Below are positions 1 to 5,763 of a stretch of DNA of 10,965 bases, in pieces; position 1 is the stretch's first letter, and each line of letters opens with the position of its first letter. The notes under the pieces are model-generated. The model worked only from the letters and a program-made list of their open reading frames with translations, did not search any database and was not told where the DNA came from. A program made the translations under genes and the position numbers. The DNA comes from Baffinella frigidus (Eukaryota; Cryptophyceae; Cryptomonadales; Baffinellaceae). Where the stretch lies: positions 114,077-125,041 of the forward strand of contig MU647211.1 of assembly GCA_026770585.1 (NCBI GenBank), read 5' to 3'.

Positions 1-1
1 C

Positions 2-253
2 CCATACGGCGCGCCCCCCCATGGCGCCCCCCCCTATGGCGCCGCCCCATACGGCACGGTGCCGCGCGCGGCAGGGCCTTCCTCCCACGCCATCCCCTAT
101 GGCACCGCGGCAGGCAGCGCCATGGGTGGGGGGTCGCTCGGGGTGAGGGACTACCGAGGCGGCGGGGGCGGGGGGGCGGGAGGGGGGAGTGACTACGGGG
201 GGGGCTGGGAGGGGGGCAGGGGGCTTTCTGGGCTGCAGCGCGCGGTTGCGCAG
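2..253 (+). CDS. Putative exon 1 (partial): PYG-repeat and glycine-rich low-complexity protein segment
   Basis: The frame is open from base 2, so the exon enters from outside the window. The first part repeats Pro-Tyr-Gly-Ala/Thr (PYGAPPHGAPPYGAAPYGT, with another PYGT near residue 38). The second part is glycine-rich with aromatic and arginine residues (DYRGGGGGGAGGG, then DYGGGWEGGRG), followed by LSGLQRAVAQ. Such Y/G/R-rich sequence is typical of disordered regions, including those of RNA-binding proteins, but no folded domain is visible and no function is assigned. The proposed end is a good donor, CAG|GTGCGT, in phase 0, matching the phase-0 acceptor of the exon at 1801. Alternatively the frame simply reads on to the stop at 347-349. 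GC content is far above that of the DNA from about 560 onward. Moderate confidence that it is coding, low confidence in the exact end. Confidence 0.45.
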
Positions 254-349
254 GTGCGTGTTTTGCCTTTTGGGTTGCCGGAACCAAGAATCTTCGACGT
301 CTGGCGTCAGATTCCCCCGTTTTTTTACCTGGGCGGTTTCATAGGCTAA
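254..349 (+). other. Conserved block with RIFDVWRQI frame (uninterrupted copy)
   Basis: This block follows exon 1 in the same open frame and encodes VLPFGLPEPRIFDVWRQI then a stop at 347-349. A second copy lies at 1087-1126 plus 1333-1395, split by a foldback element. RIFDVWRQI is identical in the two copies, with a single synonymous base change (GTC/GTG). The same DNA can also fold: AATCT-TC-GACG pairs with CGTCAGATT, so conservation could reflect DNA or RNA structure rather than protein. It may be the C-terminal coding tail of exon 1 or intron DNA after the GTGCGT donor. I do not recognise the peptide. Confidence 0.4.
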
Positions 350-502
350 CGGCCCGAAAATGGGGTAGTTAGGCCTATGGCATTGCCTAGGACCTTCTAC
401 CGTAGGCCGAGGGATCCTAGGACCAAAAAGTCTCGGCCTACGGTAGGAGGTCCTAGGCAATGCCATGGGCCTAACTACCCCATTTTCAGGCCGTTACCCT
501 AT
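341..502. repeat. Foldback element 1, near-perfect inverted repeat with arms of about 70 bp
   Basis: The left arm (341-411) and right arm (432-502) are reverse complements with only a few mismatches, around a 20-bp loop that is itself partly palindromic (GGATCCTAGG). Each arm carries shorter nested palindromes such as CCTACCGTAGG-type and CCTAGG motifs. A divergent relative lies at 761-916 with the same outer order (GGTAACG, TGAAAA, GGGTAGTT, GGCCTA). No coding capacity is present. It reads as a non-autonomous foldback transposon or MITE; no target-site duplication could be fixed with certainty. Confidence 0.75.
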
Positions 503-547
503 TAGGTTGCTGAGGTTTCCCCGTCACATCACCCGCAGCCGCGCCCC

Positions 548-735
548 GTACCCCACGAGGCTATCCATGCGAACAGATTCATAAGTCAATTTTTGGATTA
601 TTACCCAGGAAACACGCCAAAAGTCAGCAATTGATCACGTTTTCCCCGGAAAAAGCAGGAGGAAACGTGATCATTTCCCACATTTTTTTTGAAATGTCCT
701 TTTATTCTGTTCGCATGGATAGCCTCGTGTGGTAC
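548..735. mobile_element. MITE-like element, 188 bp region with about 25-bp terminal inverted repeats
   Basis: The ends share the inverted sequence ACGAGGCTATCCATGCGAAC (left 554-573) and its complement (right 709-728), extended by GTACC outside. If the TIR begins at the CCCC/GTGG ends, both flanks carry TA, which would fit a TA target duplication. An internal hairpin pairs 632-645 (TGATCACGTTTTCC) with 661-673. There is no transposase, so the element would be non-autonomous. The same TIR bounds the element at 3064-3246. Confidence 0.75.
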
Positions 736-760
736 CCCCCACCCCCGCACGAAACTCATG

Positions 761-916
761 GGGTAACGTCCTGAAAACCGGGTAGTTGAGCCTACTGTAT
801 TGCTGACGGTCGGCCGTAGGGGCCTAGGGGGGTTCCTATGAAATATTAGGTCCTAGGGGCCCTACGGCCTACCGTAGGCAATACCGTAGGCCTATCTACC
901 CGGTTTGAAACCGACC
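761..916. repeat. Foldback element 2, diverged relative of the 341-502 element
   Basis: The left arm (about 773-830) and right arm (about 848-911) are complementary with several mismatches. They share with element 1 the run GGGTAACG, TGAAAA, GGGTAGTT, then GCCTAC and TACCGTAGGC motifs. The loop near 831-847 is AT-richer. No reading frame of note is present. More divergence between its arms than in the 341-502 copy suggests an older insertion. Confidence 0.65.
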
Positions 917-932
917 CCCCCGCCCGCGAATC

Positions 933-1076
933 TCATCTCGGAGGATAACTGAATCAGTTCCTTTTCAATAGGAGGTTGGATAGGAGAAATTAGTTAGGGC
1001 ATAGTAAATTTAATTAGGCCTCCTAATTAAACGAAACCGCTAATTAGGGAACTGATTCAGTTATCTTTCGAGATGA
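933..1076. mobile_element. MITE-like element, 144 bp, 29-bp TIRs and AATC target duplication
   Basis: Left end 933-961 (begins TCATCTCGGAGGATAACTGA) and right end 1048-1076 are inverted copies matching at 27 of 29 positions. AATC directly flanks both sides (929-932 and 1077-1080), as expected for a 4-bp target-site duplication. The AT-rich interior holds TTTAATTAGGCCTCCTAATT, itself nearly palindromic. No protein is encoded. A copy lacking the right TIR is present at 8588-8692. Confidence 0.8.
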
Positions 1077-1086
1077 AATCTAGGTG

Positions 1087-1400
1087 GAGGTGCTCGTTTT
1101 GCCTTTTGGGCAAAACGAAGAACCACTCGAGGCTAGAAATGAGACCATTTTAAAACAGAGCTTCTTTTACAAGTGAAGGGAAAAAAGAATGTGTAGTAAT
1201 TTTCATACAAGTAGTGGCATTTGGTCACGTAGCTCAAGTTATAACTTGAGCTACGTGACCAAGCATGCCCGTGACTGGTACTAAATTGAACAACCCCACA
1301 TTTAAAATACTCCATCTTCCATCCTCGAGTGGAAAACGCAGAATCTTCGACGTGTGGCGTCAGATTTTCCCTTTTTTGTTGGGACTTGATAAACTTCAAC
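1087..1400 (+). pseudogene. Second copy of the VLPFG...RIFDVWRQI block, split by a foldback insertion
   Basis: Bases 1087-1126 read EVLVLPFGQNEEP and align with QVRVLPFGLPEP of 251-286. Bases 1333-1395 read KRRIFDVWRQIFPFLLGL and align with PRIFDVWRQIPPFFYLGG. Between the two halves sits the 210-bp inverted-repeat element at 1123-1332. The 254-349 copy therefore represents the empty site and this one the filled site. Whether the block was ever translated is unclear. Confidence 0.5.
1123..1332. mobile_element. Foldback element with a perfect 42-bp palindrome core
   Basis: The outer ends CCACTCGAGG (1123-1132) and CCTCGAGTGG (1323-1332) are exact inverted repeats. Flanking AT-rich arms stay partly complementary (CCATTTTAAAA side against the TTTAAAATACTCC side). 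Bases 1221-1262 form a perfect 42-bp palindrome: TTGGTCACGTAGCTCAAGTTA followed by its complement, with GGCAT and ATGCC just outside. The element interrupts a block found intact at 254-349. No protein is encoded. Confidence 0.75.
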
Positions 1401-1440
1401 CCCGTATCGCGTGTATCAATCAGCGCCACCGGATAATTAG

Positions 1441-1573
1441 GCCCCCTTATCAGACGTTAGCCCCCCCTAAGTAATTCCTCCTATCAAATCATAGATCTAT
1501 CTTCCTATCAAATCACAGATCCTCCTATGACATCATAGGAGAGAAATGATCTGATTCATAACCCCGAATTCAG
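1441..1573 (+). repeat. Pyrimidine-rich tandem segment preceding the first exon A copy
   Basis: TCCTCCTATC/TTCCTATCAAATCA motifs recur at 1488-1530, and CTCCTATGA-CA-TCATAGGAG (1522-1541) is a perfect 9-bp hairpin. The segment opens with CCCCCTTATCAGACGTTAGC. A related stretch at 1651-1705 opens with CCCCCCTATCTAAACATTAG and precedes the second exon A copy. The exon and its upstream intron thus appear to have been duplicated together, with a period of about 210-230 bp. Its pyrimidine richness would suit an intron 3' end. Confidence 0.5.
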
Positions 1574-1639
1574 GCGGAGGAACAGCACCGCACATTCATA
1601 GAAAGCGAGCTTGCTGTCCTCCACCACCCCCAGCGCTAA
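1574..1639 (+). pseudogene. Exon A copy 1, truncated by TAA
   Basis: After TTCAG the frame reads AEEQHRTFIESELAVLHHPQ-R and then TAA at 1637-1639. Compared with the fuller copy at 1801 there are four synonymous codon differences (GAA/GAG, ACA/ACC, GAA/GAG, CGC/CGG) and two replacements (I for M, L for P) before the stop. The bias suggests this copy diverged while coding. It could serve as an alternative terminal exon or be a pseudo-exon. Confidence 0.5.
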
Positions 1640-1800
1640 TTGCATCTGAGCCCCCCTATCTAAACATTAGCCTCCCTAACCAATTCCTCCTATCATTCCT
1701 AATTGAATCTCAGGATTTCGTATGTAATCATCAGCCTCCCTATGTATTTCCTTCTATCAGACAAACGCAGCTGGTTCATTCATACCGTCCGCATCTTCAG

Positions 1801-1914
1801 GCGGAGGAGCAGCACCGCACCTTCATGGAGAGCGAGCCGGCTGTCCTCCACCACCCCCAGCGGCACCCTTCGTGGAGTGCAGCCCCGGCCTGCCGCCGAC
1901 CCGCATCAGCCCAG
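1801..1914 (+). CDS. Putative exon A (38 codons, phase 0-0)
   Basis: The exon lies between CATCTTCAG and CAG|GTTCCT and is exactly 114 nt. It reads AEEQHRTFMESEPAVLHHPQ and then RHPSWSAAPACRRPASAQ. No known domain is recognised; the composition is polar with Pro, His and Arg. At least six partial copies lie within the next 1.6 kb, and comparison with those at 1574 and 2093 shows mainly synonymous change in this frame (9 synonymous against 3 replacements, plus stops). That is the main reason to favour this frame over two others that are also open. A pyrimidine-containing run precedes the acceptor. Its phase-0 ends match both the preceding and following proposed exons. The start of translation is not here. 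Confidence 0.55.
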
Positions 1915-1968
1915 GTTCCTCAACCGTACGGATACCTCATAACATGTATGTGTGTTATATATGCACAA

Positions 1969-2006
1969 CCCATAACCCATAACCCATAACCCATAACCCA
2001 AAACCG
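1969..2006. repeat. CCCATAA heptamer array
   Basis: About five units of CCCATAA, a variant of the CCCTAAA telomere-type unit with two central bases swapped. The same variant recurs at 2906-2969. Confidence 0.85.
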
Positions 2007-2017
2007 GGTTGTGGATG

Positions 2018-2038
2018 CTCCTCCACCCCCAGCGGCAC
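2018..2038 (+). pseudogene. Exon A fragment (LHHPQRH-like region)
   Basis: CTCCTCCACCCCCAGCGGCAC matches the central CTCCACCACCCCCAGCGGCAC of exon A apart from a short deletion. No splice ends are kept. The ACGACGG block follows at once. Confidence 0.4.
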
Positions 2039-2092
2039 GACGGAGGCCTTGCCCCTGTGGTCTAGGGGTTTGGATCTAGGGGTTTGGGTTTC

Positions 2093-2170
2093 CCGGCTGT
2101 CCTCCACCATCCCCAGAGACACCGTTCGTGGAGTGCAGCCCCGGCCTGCCGCCGCCCAGCCTCAGCCTAG
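2093..2170 (+). pseudogene. Exon A copy, 5'-truncated, stop at its last codon
   Basis: This reads PAVLHHPQRHRSWSAAPACR and then RPASA-stop, where CAG of exon A has become TAG (2168-2170), immediately before GTTCTC. Against 1801-1914 there are five synonymous codon changes, one replacement and the stop. The left half, including the acceptor, is missing; the ACGACGG block is joined to it. Confidence 0.5.
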
Positions 2171-2193
2171 GTTCTCAAATCCCTCAGCCCTGA

Positions 2194-2352
2194 ACCCTAG
2201 ACCCTAGACCCTAGACCCTAGACCCTAGACCCTAGATCCTAGACCCTAGACCCTAGACCCTAGACCCTAGACCCTAGATCCTAGATCCTAGACCCTAGAC
2301 CCTAGACCCTGGACCCTAGACCCTAGACCCTAGACCCTAGACCCTAGACCCC
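2194..2352. repeat. CCCTAGA heptamer array
   Basis: About 22 nearly uniform units of CCCTAGA with a few CCTAGAT and CCCTGGA variants. The array is homogenised for one variant of the CCCTAAA unit and keeps the C-rich strand on +. Confidence 0.9.
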
Positions 2353-2423
2353 AACCCCTGAATCCTCAGCCTCAAATGTCCGAACCCGAAACTCTGATCG
2401 CTAGTGGCGGGAGGTCGAGGGGT

Positions 2424-2474
2424 CACCGTTCGTAGAGTGCAGCCCCGGCCTGCCGCCGACCCGCATCAGCCCAG
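2424..2474 (+). pseudogene. Exon A 3' fragment with TAG
   Basis: The frame HRS-stop-SAAPACRRPASAQ has TAG where exon A has TGG (Trp). The donor-like CAG|GTTCTC is kept. The upstream half is absent. Confidence 0.5.
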
Positions 2475-2487
2475 GTTCTCAAATCCC

Positions 2488-2572
2488 TAACACCTAGACC
2501 CTACACCCTACACCCTACACCCTACACCCTACACCCTACACCCTATACCCTATACCCTACACCCTACACCCG
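2488..2572. repeat. CCCTACA heptamer array
   Basis: About eleven units of CCCTACA with two CCCTATA variants. It lies directly after the exon A fragment at 2424-2474. Confidence 0.9.
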
Positions 2573-2667
2573 ACACTTGAAACCCGAAATCCGAGACCCG
2601 AGACCAGGGTTTAACCACGACGGTAGTCTTGCCCCTAGGGTTTGGGGGTTTGGATCTAGGGGTTTGG

Positions 2668-2714
2668 GTTCGTGGAGTGCAGCCCCGGCCTGCCGCCGCC
2701 CGGCATCAGCCCAG
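2668..2714 (+). pseudogene. Exon A 3' fragment with donor
   Basis: This is joined at its left to the ACGACGG block and reads SWSAAPACRRPASAQ in the exon A frame without stops, ending CAG|GTTCCG. In its last eight codons it differs from exon A by CGC for CGA (synonymous) and GGC for GCA region changes. Only the last 15 codons remain. Confidence 0.45.
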
Positions 2715-2868
2715 GTTCCGAGGAAGGTTTATGAAACCCCTACCCTCACCCGAAACACGAAACGCGAAACACCCGAAAACCGAACCGCGAGACCCGAGAC
2801 TAGGGTTTAGCTACGACGGAGGCCCTGCCCCTATGGTCTAGGATTTCGGGTTTCGGATTTAGTGGGTG

Positions 2869-3063
2869 GTGTTTCCCGGCTGTCTTGTACCACCGTTCAG
2901 TTCCATAACCCATAACGCATAACACATAACACATAACCCATAACCCATAACCCATAACCCATAACCCGTCTCCGTGCAGCACGGAGCAACCTCTAGGGAT
3001 GAGGGTTGGGGGTAGGGGTACGGGGCAACTTCATGCAGAGCGAAAAAATCCGTTCACGTTGGT
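2869..3063 (+). repeat. Exon A scraps and CCCATAA array left of a MITE
   Basis: CCCGGCTGTCTTGTACCACC (2875-2894) is a degenerate piece of exon A. A CCCATAA array with CACATAA and CGCATAA variants follows at 2906-2969. CAACTTCATGCAGAGCGA at 3026-3043 resembles ACCTTCATGGAGAGCGA of exon A (TFMESE). The MITE at 3064-3246 follows within 20 bp. Confidence 0.5.
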
Positions 3064-3246
3064 GCCCACACGAGGCTACCCATGCGAACAGAATAAAAGG
3101 GACTTTTAAAGTTTTGTGGGGAAATGGTCACGTGTCGCGCGCCTCCGCGGCGGGACCTTTGTAAAGTCGCTGCTTTTCATCTGAAAATTACTACACACGT
3201 TTACAATCGACATTTATTCTGTTCGCATAGGTAGCCTCGTGTGGGC
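3064..3246. mobile_element. MITE-like element, 183 bp, 34-bp TIRs
   Basis: Left end 3064-3097 (begins GCCCACACGAGGCTACCCAT) and right end 3213-3246 are inverted copies with one mismatch. The TIR is shared with the element at 548-735 (CGAGGCTA-CCATGCGAACAGA), and its left arm matches that element's right arm further inward (GAATAAAAGG). Exon A-like sequence lies on both sides (TTCATGCAGAGCGA left, CGCCGCCCGGCCTCAGCCCAG right), so it probably landed in an exon A copy. No target duplication is evident. Confidence 0.8.
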
Positions 3247-3267
3247 CGCCGCCCGGCCTCAGCCCAG
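3247..3267 (+). pseudogene. Exon A 3' fragment right of the MITE
   Basis: CGCCGCCCGGCCTCAGCCCAG corresponds to the RRPASAQ end of exon A. The following bases are ATAGCT, so the GT donor is lost. Confidence 0.45.
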
Positions 3268-3298
3268 ATAGCTAATCCCTAGCTCTTCGAGGTCTTTT

Positions 3299-3405
3299 CA
3301 CGCTCCAAAGTTGACGGATTTGTACCACAGACCCCAGGATTTCAACTTTAGGATAGTCCACTGTCCTAAAGTTGACAACCGGGTCCACTATCCTAAAGTT
3401 GACAC
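3299..3405. repeat. CCTAAAGTTGAC repeats in both orientations
   Basis: CCAAAGTTGAC (3305-3315), TCAACTTTAGGATAG (inverted, 3342-3356), TCCTAAAGTTGAC (3364-3376) and ATCCTAAAGTTGAC (about 3390-3403) make a cluster able to form a stem between the second and third copies. No gene is visible. Confidence 0.6.
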
Positions 3406-3425
3406 CCCAGCACGAGAGGTGCTAC

Positions 3426-3445
3426 ACCACCCCGCTTCAGCCCAG
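3426..3445 (+). pseudogene. Exon A terminal fragment with GTAAAC donor
   Basis: CCACCCCGCTTCAGCCCAG resembles the end of exon A and is followed by GTAAAC, the most consensus-like donor of the family. CTTCAGCCCAAG recurs at about 3538-3549 without a donor. Very short, so weakly supported. Confidence 0.3.
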
Positions 3446-3549
3446 GTAAACCTCTAATCCATACACTTGAACCCTGAGCCCTGAGTCTTACGCCCTTCCC
3501 TAAACCCTAAGGCCGGAGCTCTAAACCCTAAGCCTTGCTTCAGCCCAAG

Positions 3550-3709
3550 CCTTGCTCGGATAGCGAGGGGGCAAATGGATCGGGTATTTATTGCCTTCAG
3601 CTCCCATCGGGAGCTGAAGCCCAGTACAAACTGGACGCGACTGGTACCAAATTTTGAATTCGTACCCGAATGAAAAAGATCCGTTTGCTCCCTCGCTATC
3701 CGACCAAGG
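3550..3709. mobile_element. MITE-like element, 160 bp, 32-bp TIRs
   Basis: The left TIR 3550-3581 (begins CCTTGCTCGGATAGCGAGGG) and right TIR 3678-3709 are inverted copies with three mismatches. Inside, TTCAGCTCCC (3597-3606) and GGGAGCTGAA (3609-3618) form a perfect 10-bp hairpin. No coding frame is present. The TIR tip resembles GGTCGGATA(A/G)GTGGGG at 7451 and 7703 next to the exon E copies. Confidence 0.8.
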
Positions 3710-3877
3710 GAAGCGACTCCCGAACCCCGAACCCCGAGTTTGGGCGGGTGCTACCCCAAACCCCTAACCCCTACACCCCTGAATCTGAACCCGAAACCCG
3801 AAACCTATACCAAACACCCCTGAAATTGAACCCTACACCCTAAACCCTAAACCCTAAACTCTGAACCCTAAACGCAG
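3710..3877. repeat. Mixed heptamer-like repeats (CCCGAAC, CCCTAAC, CCCTAAA)
   Basis: Degenerate units, with the cleanest CCCTAAA run at 3833-3872. Nothing coding is seen until the CAG at 3875-3877. Confidence 0.75.
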
Positions 3878-3925
3878 CATGGCGCGCCCTCTCCGCACTC
3901 CCACTTCGCGCTCACCTATTGTAGG
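3878..3925 (+). pseudogene. Exon H copy 1, diverged
   Basis: After AACGCAG the frame reads HGAPSPHSHFALTYCR, matching HGAPSPHAHFALNYPP of the intact copy except for A/S and N/T, then diverges into TTTAGG-like sequence. The donor end is missing. The acceptor and phase (0) agree with the copy at 4137. Confidence 0.45.
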
Positions 3926-4028
3926 ATTCAGGCTTTAGGCTTTAGGAGTTAGGTGGGTGGTGGCCCTAATCGCTCAACCCCACCCCCGAAACCCTGAACC
4001 CTAAACCAGTGAAATCCCTAAAACTGAA

Positions 4029-4061
4029 CCCCACGCCCACTTCGCCTTGAATTATTCTAGG
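4029..4061 (+). pseudogene. Exon H copy 2, central fragment
   Basis: This reads PHAHFALNYSR in the exon H frame and then runs into CTTTAGG repeats, the same kind of 3' junction as in the 3878 copy. It uses TTG, AAT and TAT where the 4137 copy has CTC, AAC and TAC, all synonymous. Confidence 0.45.
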
Positions 4062-4136
4062 CTTTAGGCTTTCGGCTTTAGGCGGGTGTTTCCCCAAACC
4101 CCTAACCACTAACCCCTACACCCCTCAAAAATTCAG

Positions 4137-4208
4137 CACGGCGCCCCATCTCCGCACGCGCATTTCGCGCTCAACTACCCGCCCCAGTCCGCCCGATCGC
4201 ACGTCACG
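4137..4208 (+). CDS. Putative exon H (24 codons, phase 0-0)
   Basis: The exon lies between ATTCAG and ACG|GTACGC and is exactly 72 nt: HGAPSPHAHFALNYPPQSAR then SHVT. No known domain is recognised. Comparison with the copy at 4356-4418 shows three differences in 63 nt, all synonymous (GCG/GCC, CGA/CGC, TCG/TCA), and the fragment at 4029 also differs synonymously. This is strong internal evidence that the + frame is real. A frame on the other strand through this region is proline/serine-rich low complexity read from the neighbouring purine tract and is probably spurious. The donor GTACGC is not a textbook consensus, but GTAC also begins the donors of the B, C, F2 and G copies. Confidence 0.55.
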
Positions 4209-4216
4209 GTACGCCA

Positions 4217-4342
4217 CCTTTGGGGGAGAGGGTGGGAGAGAGGGAGAGGGAGAGAGGGAGCGAGAGAGAGAGGGAGCGAGAGAGAGGGGGTTAAGGTGGG
4301 GGGGTGAGGGTGAGGGGTGAGGCGCTAGGGGTGAGGGGCTAG
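4217..4342. repeat. Purine-rich GGGAGAG/GAGAGA tract
   Basis: About 125 bp of almost pure purine on the + strand (GGGAGAGAGGGAGAGGGAGA, then GGTGAGGG and GGGGTGAGG units) separates two exon H copies. It is the reverse of the prevailing C-rich strand. Such tracts can form triplex or other non-B DNA. Confidence 0.8.
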
Positions 4343-4355
4343 ACAGGGCAGGCAG

Positions 4356-4418
4356 CCATCTCCGCACGCGCATTTCGCCCTCAACTACCCGCCCCAGTCC
4401 GCCCGCTCACACGTCACG
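4356..4418 (+). CDS. Exon H, second near-intact copy (21 codons)
   Basis: This reads PSPHAHFALNYPPQSARSHV-T, ending ACG|GTATGA, a better donor than in the 4137 copy. The HGA start is replaced by RQGRQ from AGACAGGGCAGGCAG, so the acceptor could be either of two AGs (the last at 4354-4355). The protein is identical to the 4137 copy over 21 residues despite three base changes, so both may be usable exons, perhaps alternatives. Confidence 0.5.
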
Positions 4419-4419
4419 G

Positions 4420-5100
4420 TATGAACCATAAACCCTTGACCCTAACCCCTGAAGCCTTCTCCGAAAACCCCAAACCCCAAACCCCAAACCCTAAACCCTA
4501 AACCCTAAACCCCAAACCCTAAACCCTACCTAACCTAAACCCTCAAAATCTAAACCCCAAACCCCGAACCCCAAACCCCAAACCCCAAAACCCAAAACCC
4601 AAACCCAAAAACCCAAACCCCAAACCCCAAACCCCAAACCTCCAAACCCCCAAACCCCAAACCTCAACCCAGGTCGCATCCTCAATCACCGGCGCGTCAG
4701 GGGTGGGGGGGGCGTCTTCTATCGGCGGTAAACTCTAAACTCTAAACCCTAAACACTACACGCTAAACTATAAACCCTAAACCCTAAACCCCAAACCCTA
4801 AACCCCAAACCCTAAACCCCAAACCCTAAACCCTAAACCCTACACCCTAAACCCTAAACCCTAAACACTACACCCTAAACCATAAACCCCAACCCCTGCA
4901 CCCTGCACCCTGCACCCTGCACCCTGGATCCTGAACCCTAAACCCTAAACCAGCGGGGGAGAAGGGGGGGGTCGACAGCAGATTGATGGTGCGGACCCCC
5001 ACCCTAAACCACAAACCATGAACCGCTGCAACATAAATCCCCAATCCCAAACCCCCAACCCCCCTCACCCCAAACCCTAAACCCTCCCACCCTGACCCAC
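4420..5100. repeat. Long CCCTAAA / CCCCAAA / CCCTGCA arrays
   Basis: Mostly degenerate CCCTAAA and CCCCAAA units on the C-rich strand (4480-4680, 4732-4890), a CCCTGCA patch at 4896-4923, and two short GC-rich breaks (4685-4725 and 4952-4995). I see no supported gene. The break sequences GGGTGGGGGGGGCG and GGGAGAAGGGGGGGGTCGAC are unique. Confidence 0.85.
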
Positions 5101-5196
5101 ATCACTCGCCACGCCCTGCACCCTCTCGCCCTGTTTCAATTCCCATAAACCCTCTTACCCCTCTCCAGATCCCCCTTGAGCCCCGCCGAAATTTGA

Positions 5197-5310
5197 CCAG
5201 TCGCACGGCACACAATGGACCTGCAACCCTCTTCAGATCAGCCTACCGTAGCGGTGCATGGTTTGTTGTCAACAATACACCATCAACAGCTACAAATACC
5301 GCTACAATAG
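5197..5310 (+). pseudogene. Exon B copy 0, diverged, ends in TAG
   Basis: The frame reads PVARHTMDLQPSSDQPTVAV and on to a stop at 5308-5310. VARHTMDLQPS aligns with VARHIMEQQPS of exon B at 5457; four of the seven differing codons are synonymous and one is Asp/Glu. The remainder runs into CTACAA-type repeats. No donor is seen. Confidence 0.4.
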
Positions 5311-5345
5311 ACCATACACAGCTACAATATTAATCCCCAATCCCC
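5258..5345. repeat. AGCTACAATA/ACACCAT-type irregular repeats
   Basis: GCTACAA occurs about every 15-20 bp (5289, 5301, 5321) with ACCATCAACA and ACCATACACA between, followed by AATCCCCAATCCCCAACC. No gene is seen up to 5456. Confidence 0.5.
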
Positions 5346-5456
5346 AACCCCGAAATCCTGAGCCCTAAACCTTCAACACTCCAACAGCAAGGGGCAATAT
5401 CAATTCCCAACCCCCAATCCCCAAATCCCATGTTAAACCCCAATCTCGAACAATAG

Positions 5457-5578
5457 GGGGGCACGATGGAGGATCGGGTGGCGCGGCACATAATGGAGCA
5501 GCAACCTTCCAAGACCACCACACGCCTCGTCGCGGGACTGGTCGCGGGAACCTCCGAGCGCGCTATGTCTGCCAACCG
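5457..5578 (+). CDS. Putative exon B (phase 0 in, phase 2 out)
   Basis: After AATAG the frame reads GGTMEDRVARHIMEQQPSKT then TTRLVAGLVAGTSERAMSAN plus two bases CG, ending before GTACAA. The split codon CG|G with the first base of exon C gives Arg, producing SANR-VEGRFMK across the junction. The segment looks amphipathic and helical (MEDRVARHIMEQQ, then LVAGLVAGTSERAM). No family is recognised. Frames on the other strand are also open here because of GC content. I prefer this frame because copy 2 deletes exactly eight codons in it and the fragment at 5197 varies mainly at its third positions. ATG at 5466 could alternatively be a start codon. Confidence 0.5.
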
Positions 5579-5642
5579 GTACAACCCAACACCCTACACC
5601 CTCCCTAGCCCCCAAACCCCAAACCCTGAACTCTGAACCATA

Positions 5643-5680
5643 CAGGTTATGGGTTACGGGTTATGGGGTTAGGGGTGAGG
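5643..5680. repeat. GGGTTA-type repeats in the opposite orientation
   Basis: GGTTATGGGTTACGGGTTAT and GGGGTTAGGGG: telomere-like units with the G-rich strand on +, reversed relative to most of the window. Confidence 0.7.
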
Positions 5681-5754
5681 GTTGCACATAGTGGAGCGAC
5701 TAGTCACGGGACTGGTCCCGGGAACCTCCGAGCGCGCCATGTCTGCCACAACCG
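5679..5754 (+). pseudogene. Exon B copy 2, in-frame deletion of eight codons
   Basis: GLHIVERLVTGLVPGTSERA then MSATT, ending before GTACCT. Relative to 5457-5578 it lacks QQPSKTTT exactly and has M to V, A to T and A to P changes; GCT/GCC is synonymous. The frame and donor are kept, so it may be a usable short exon. The acceptor is unclear because a G-rich repeat abuts it. Confidence 0.4.
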
Positions 5755-5763
5755 GTACCTATT

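Larger units (their letters stand above)
2034..2868 (+). repeat. ACGACGG / TCTAGGGGTTTGG block, three copies
   Basis: A block beginning ACGACGGAGGCC and continuing CTTGCCCCT, GGTCTAGGGGTTT and GGATCTAGGGG occurs at 2037-2090, 2617-2668 and 2813-2868. In the first two cases an exon A fragment follows directly; after the third comes a CCCGGCTGTC fragment. The period suggests local tandem duplication of a unit of block plus exon A plus heptamer array. No frame is conserved among the three, so I treat it as non-coding. Confidence 0.5.

Noticed and set aside
2194-2352. CRISPR array
   Set aside because: Repeat unit is 7 bp without spacers; the eukaryotic telomere-like context explains it.
4125-4373. 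82-codon - strand Pro/Ser-rich frame
   Set aside because: Produced by the purine tract; the + strand exon H frame has synonymous-only divergence between copies.
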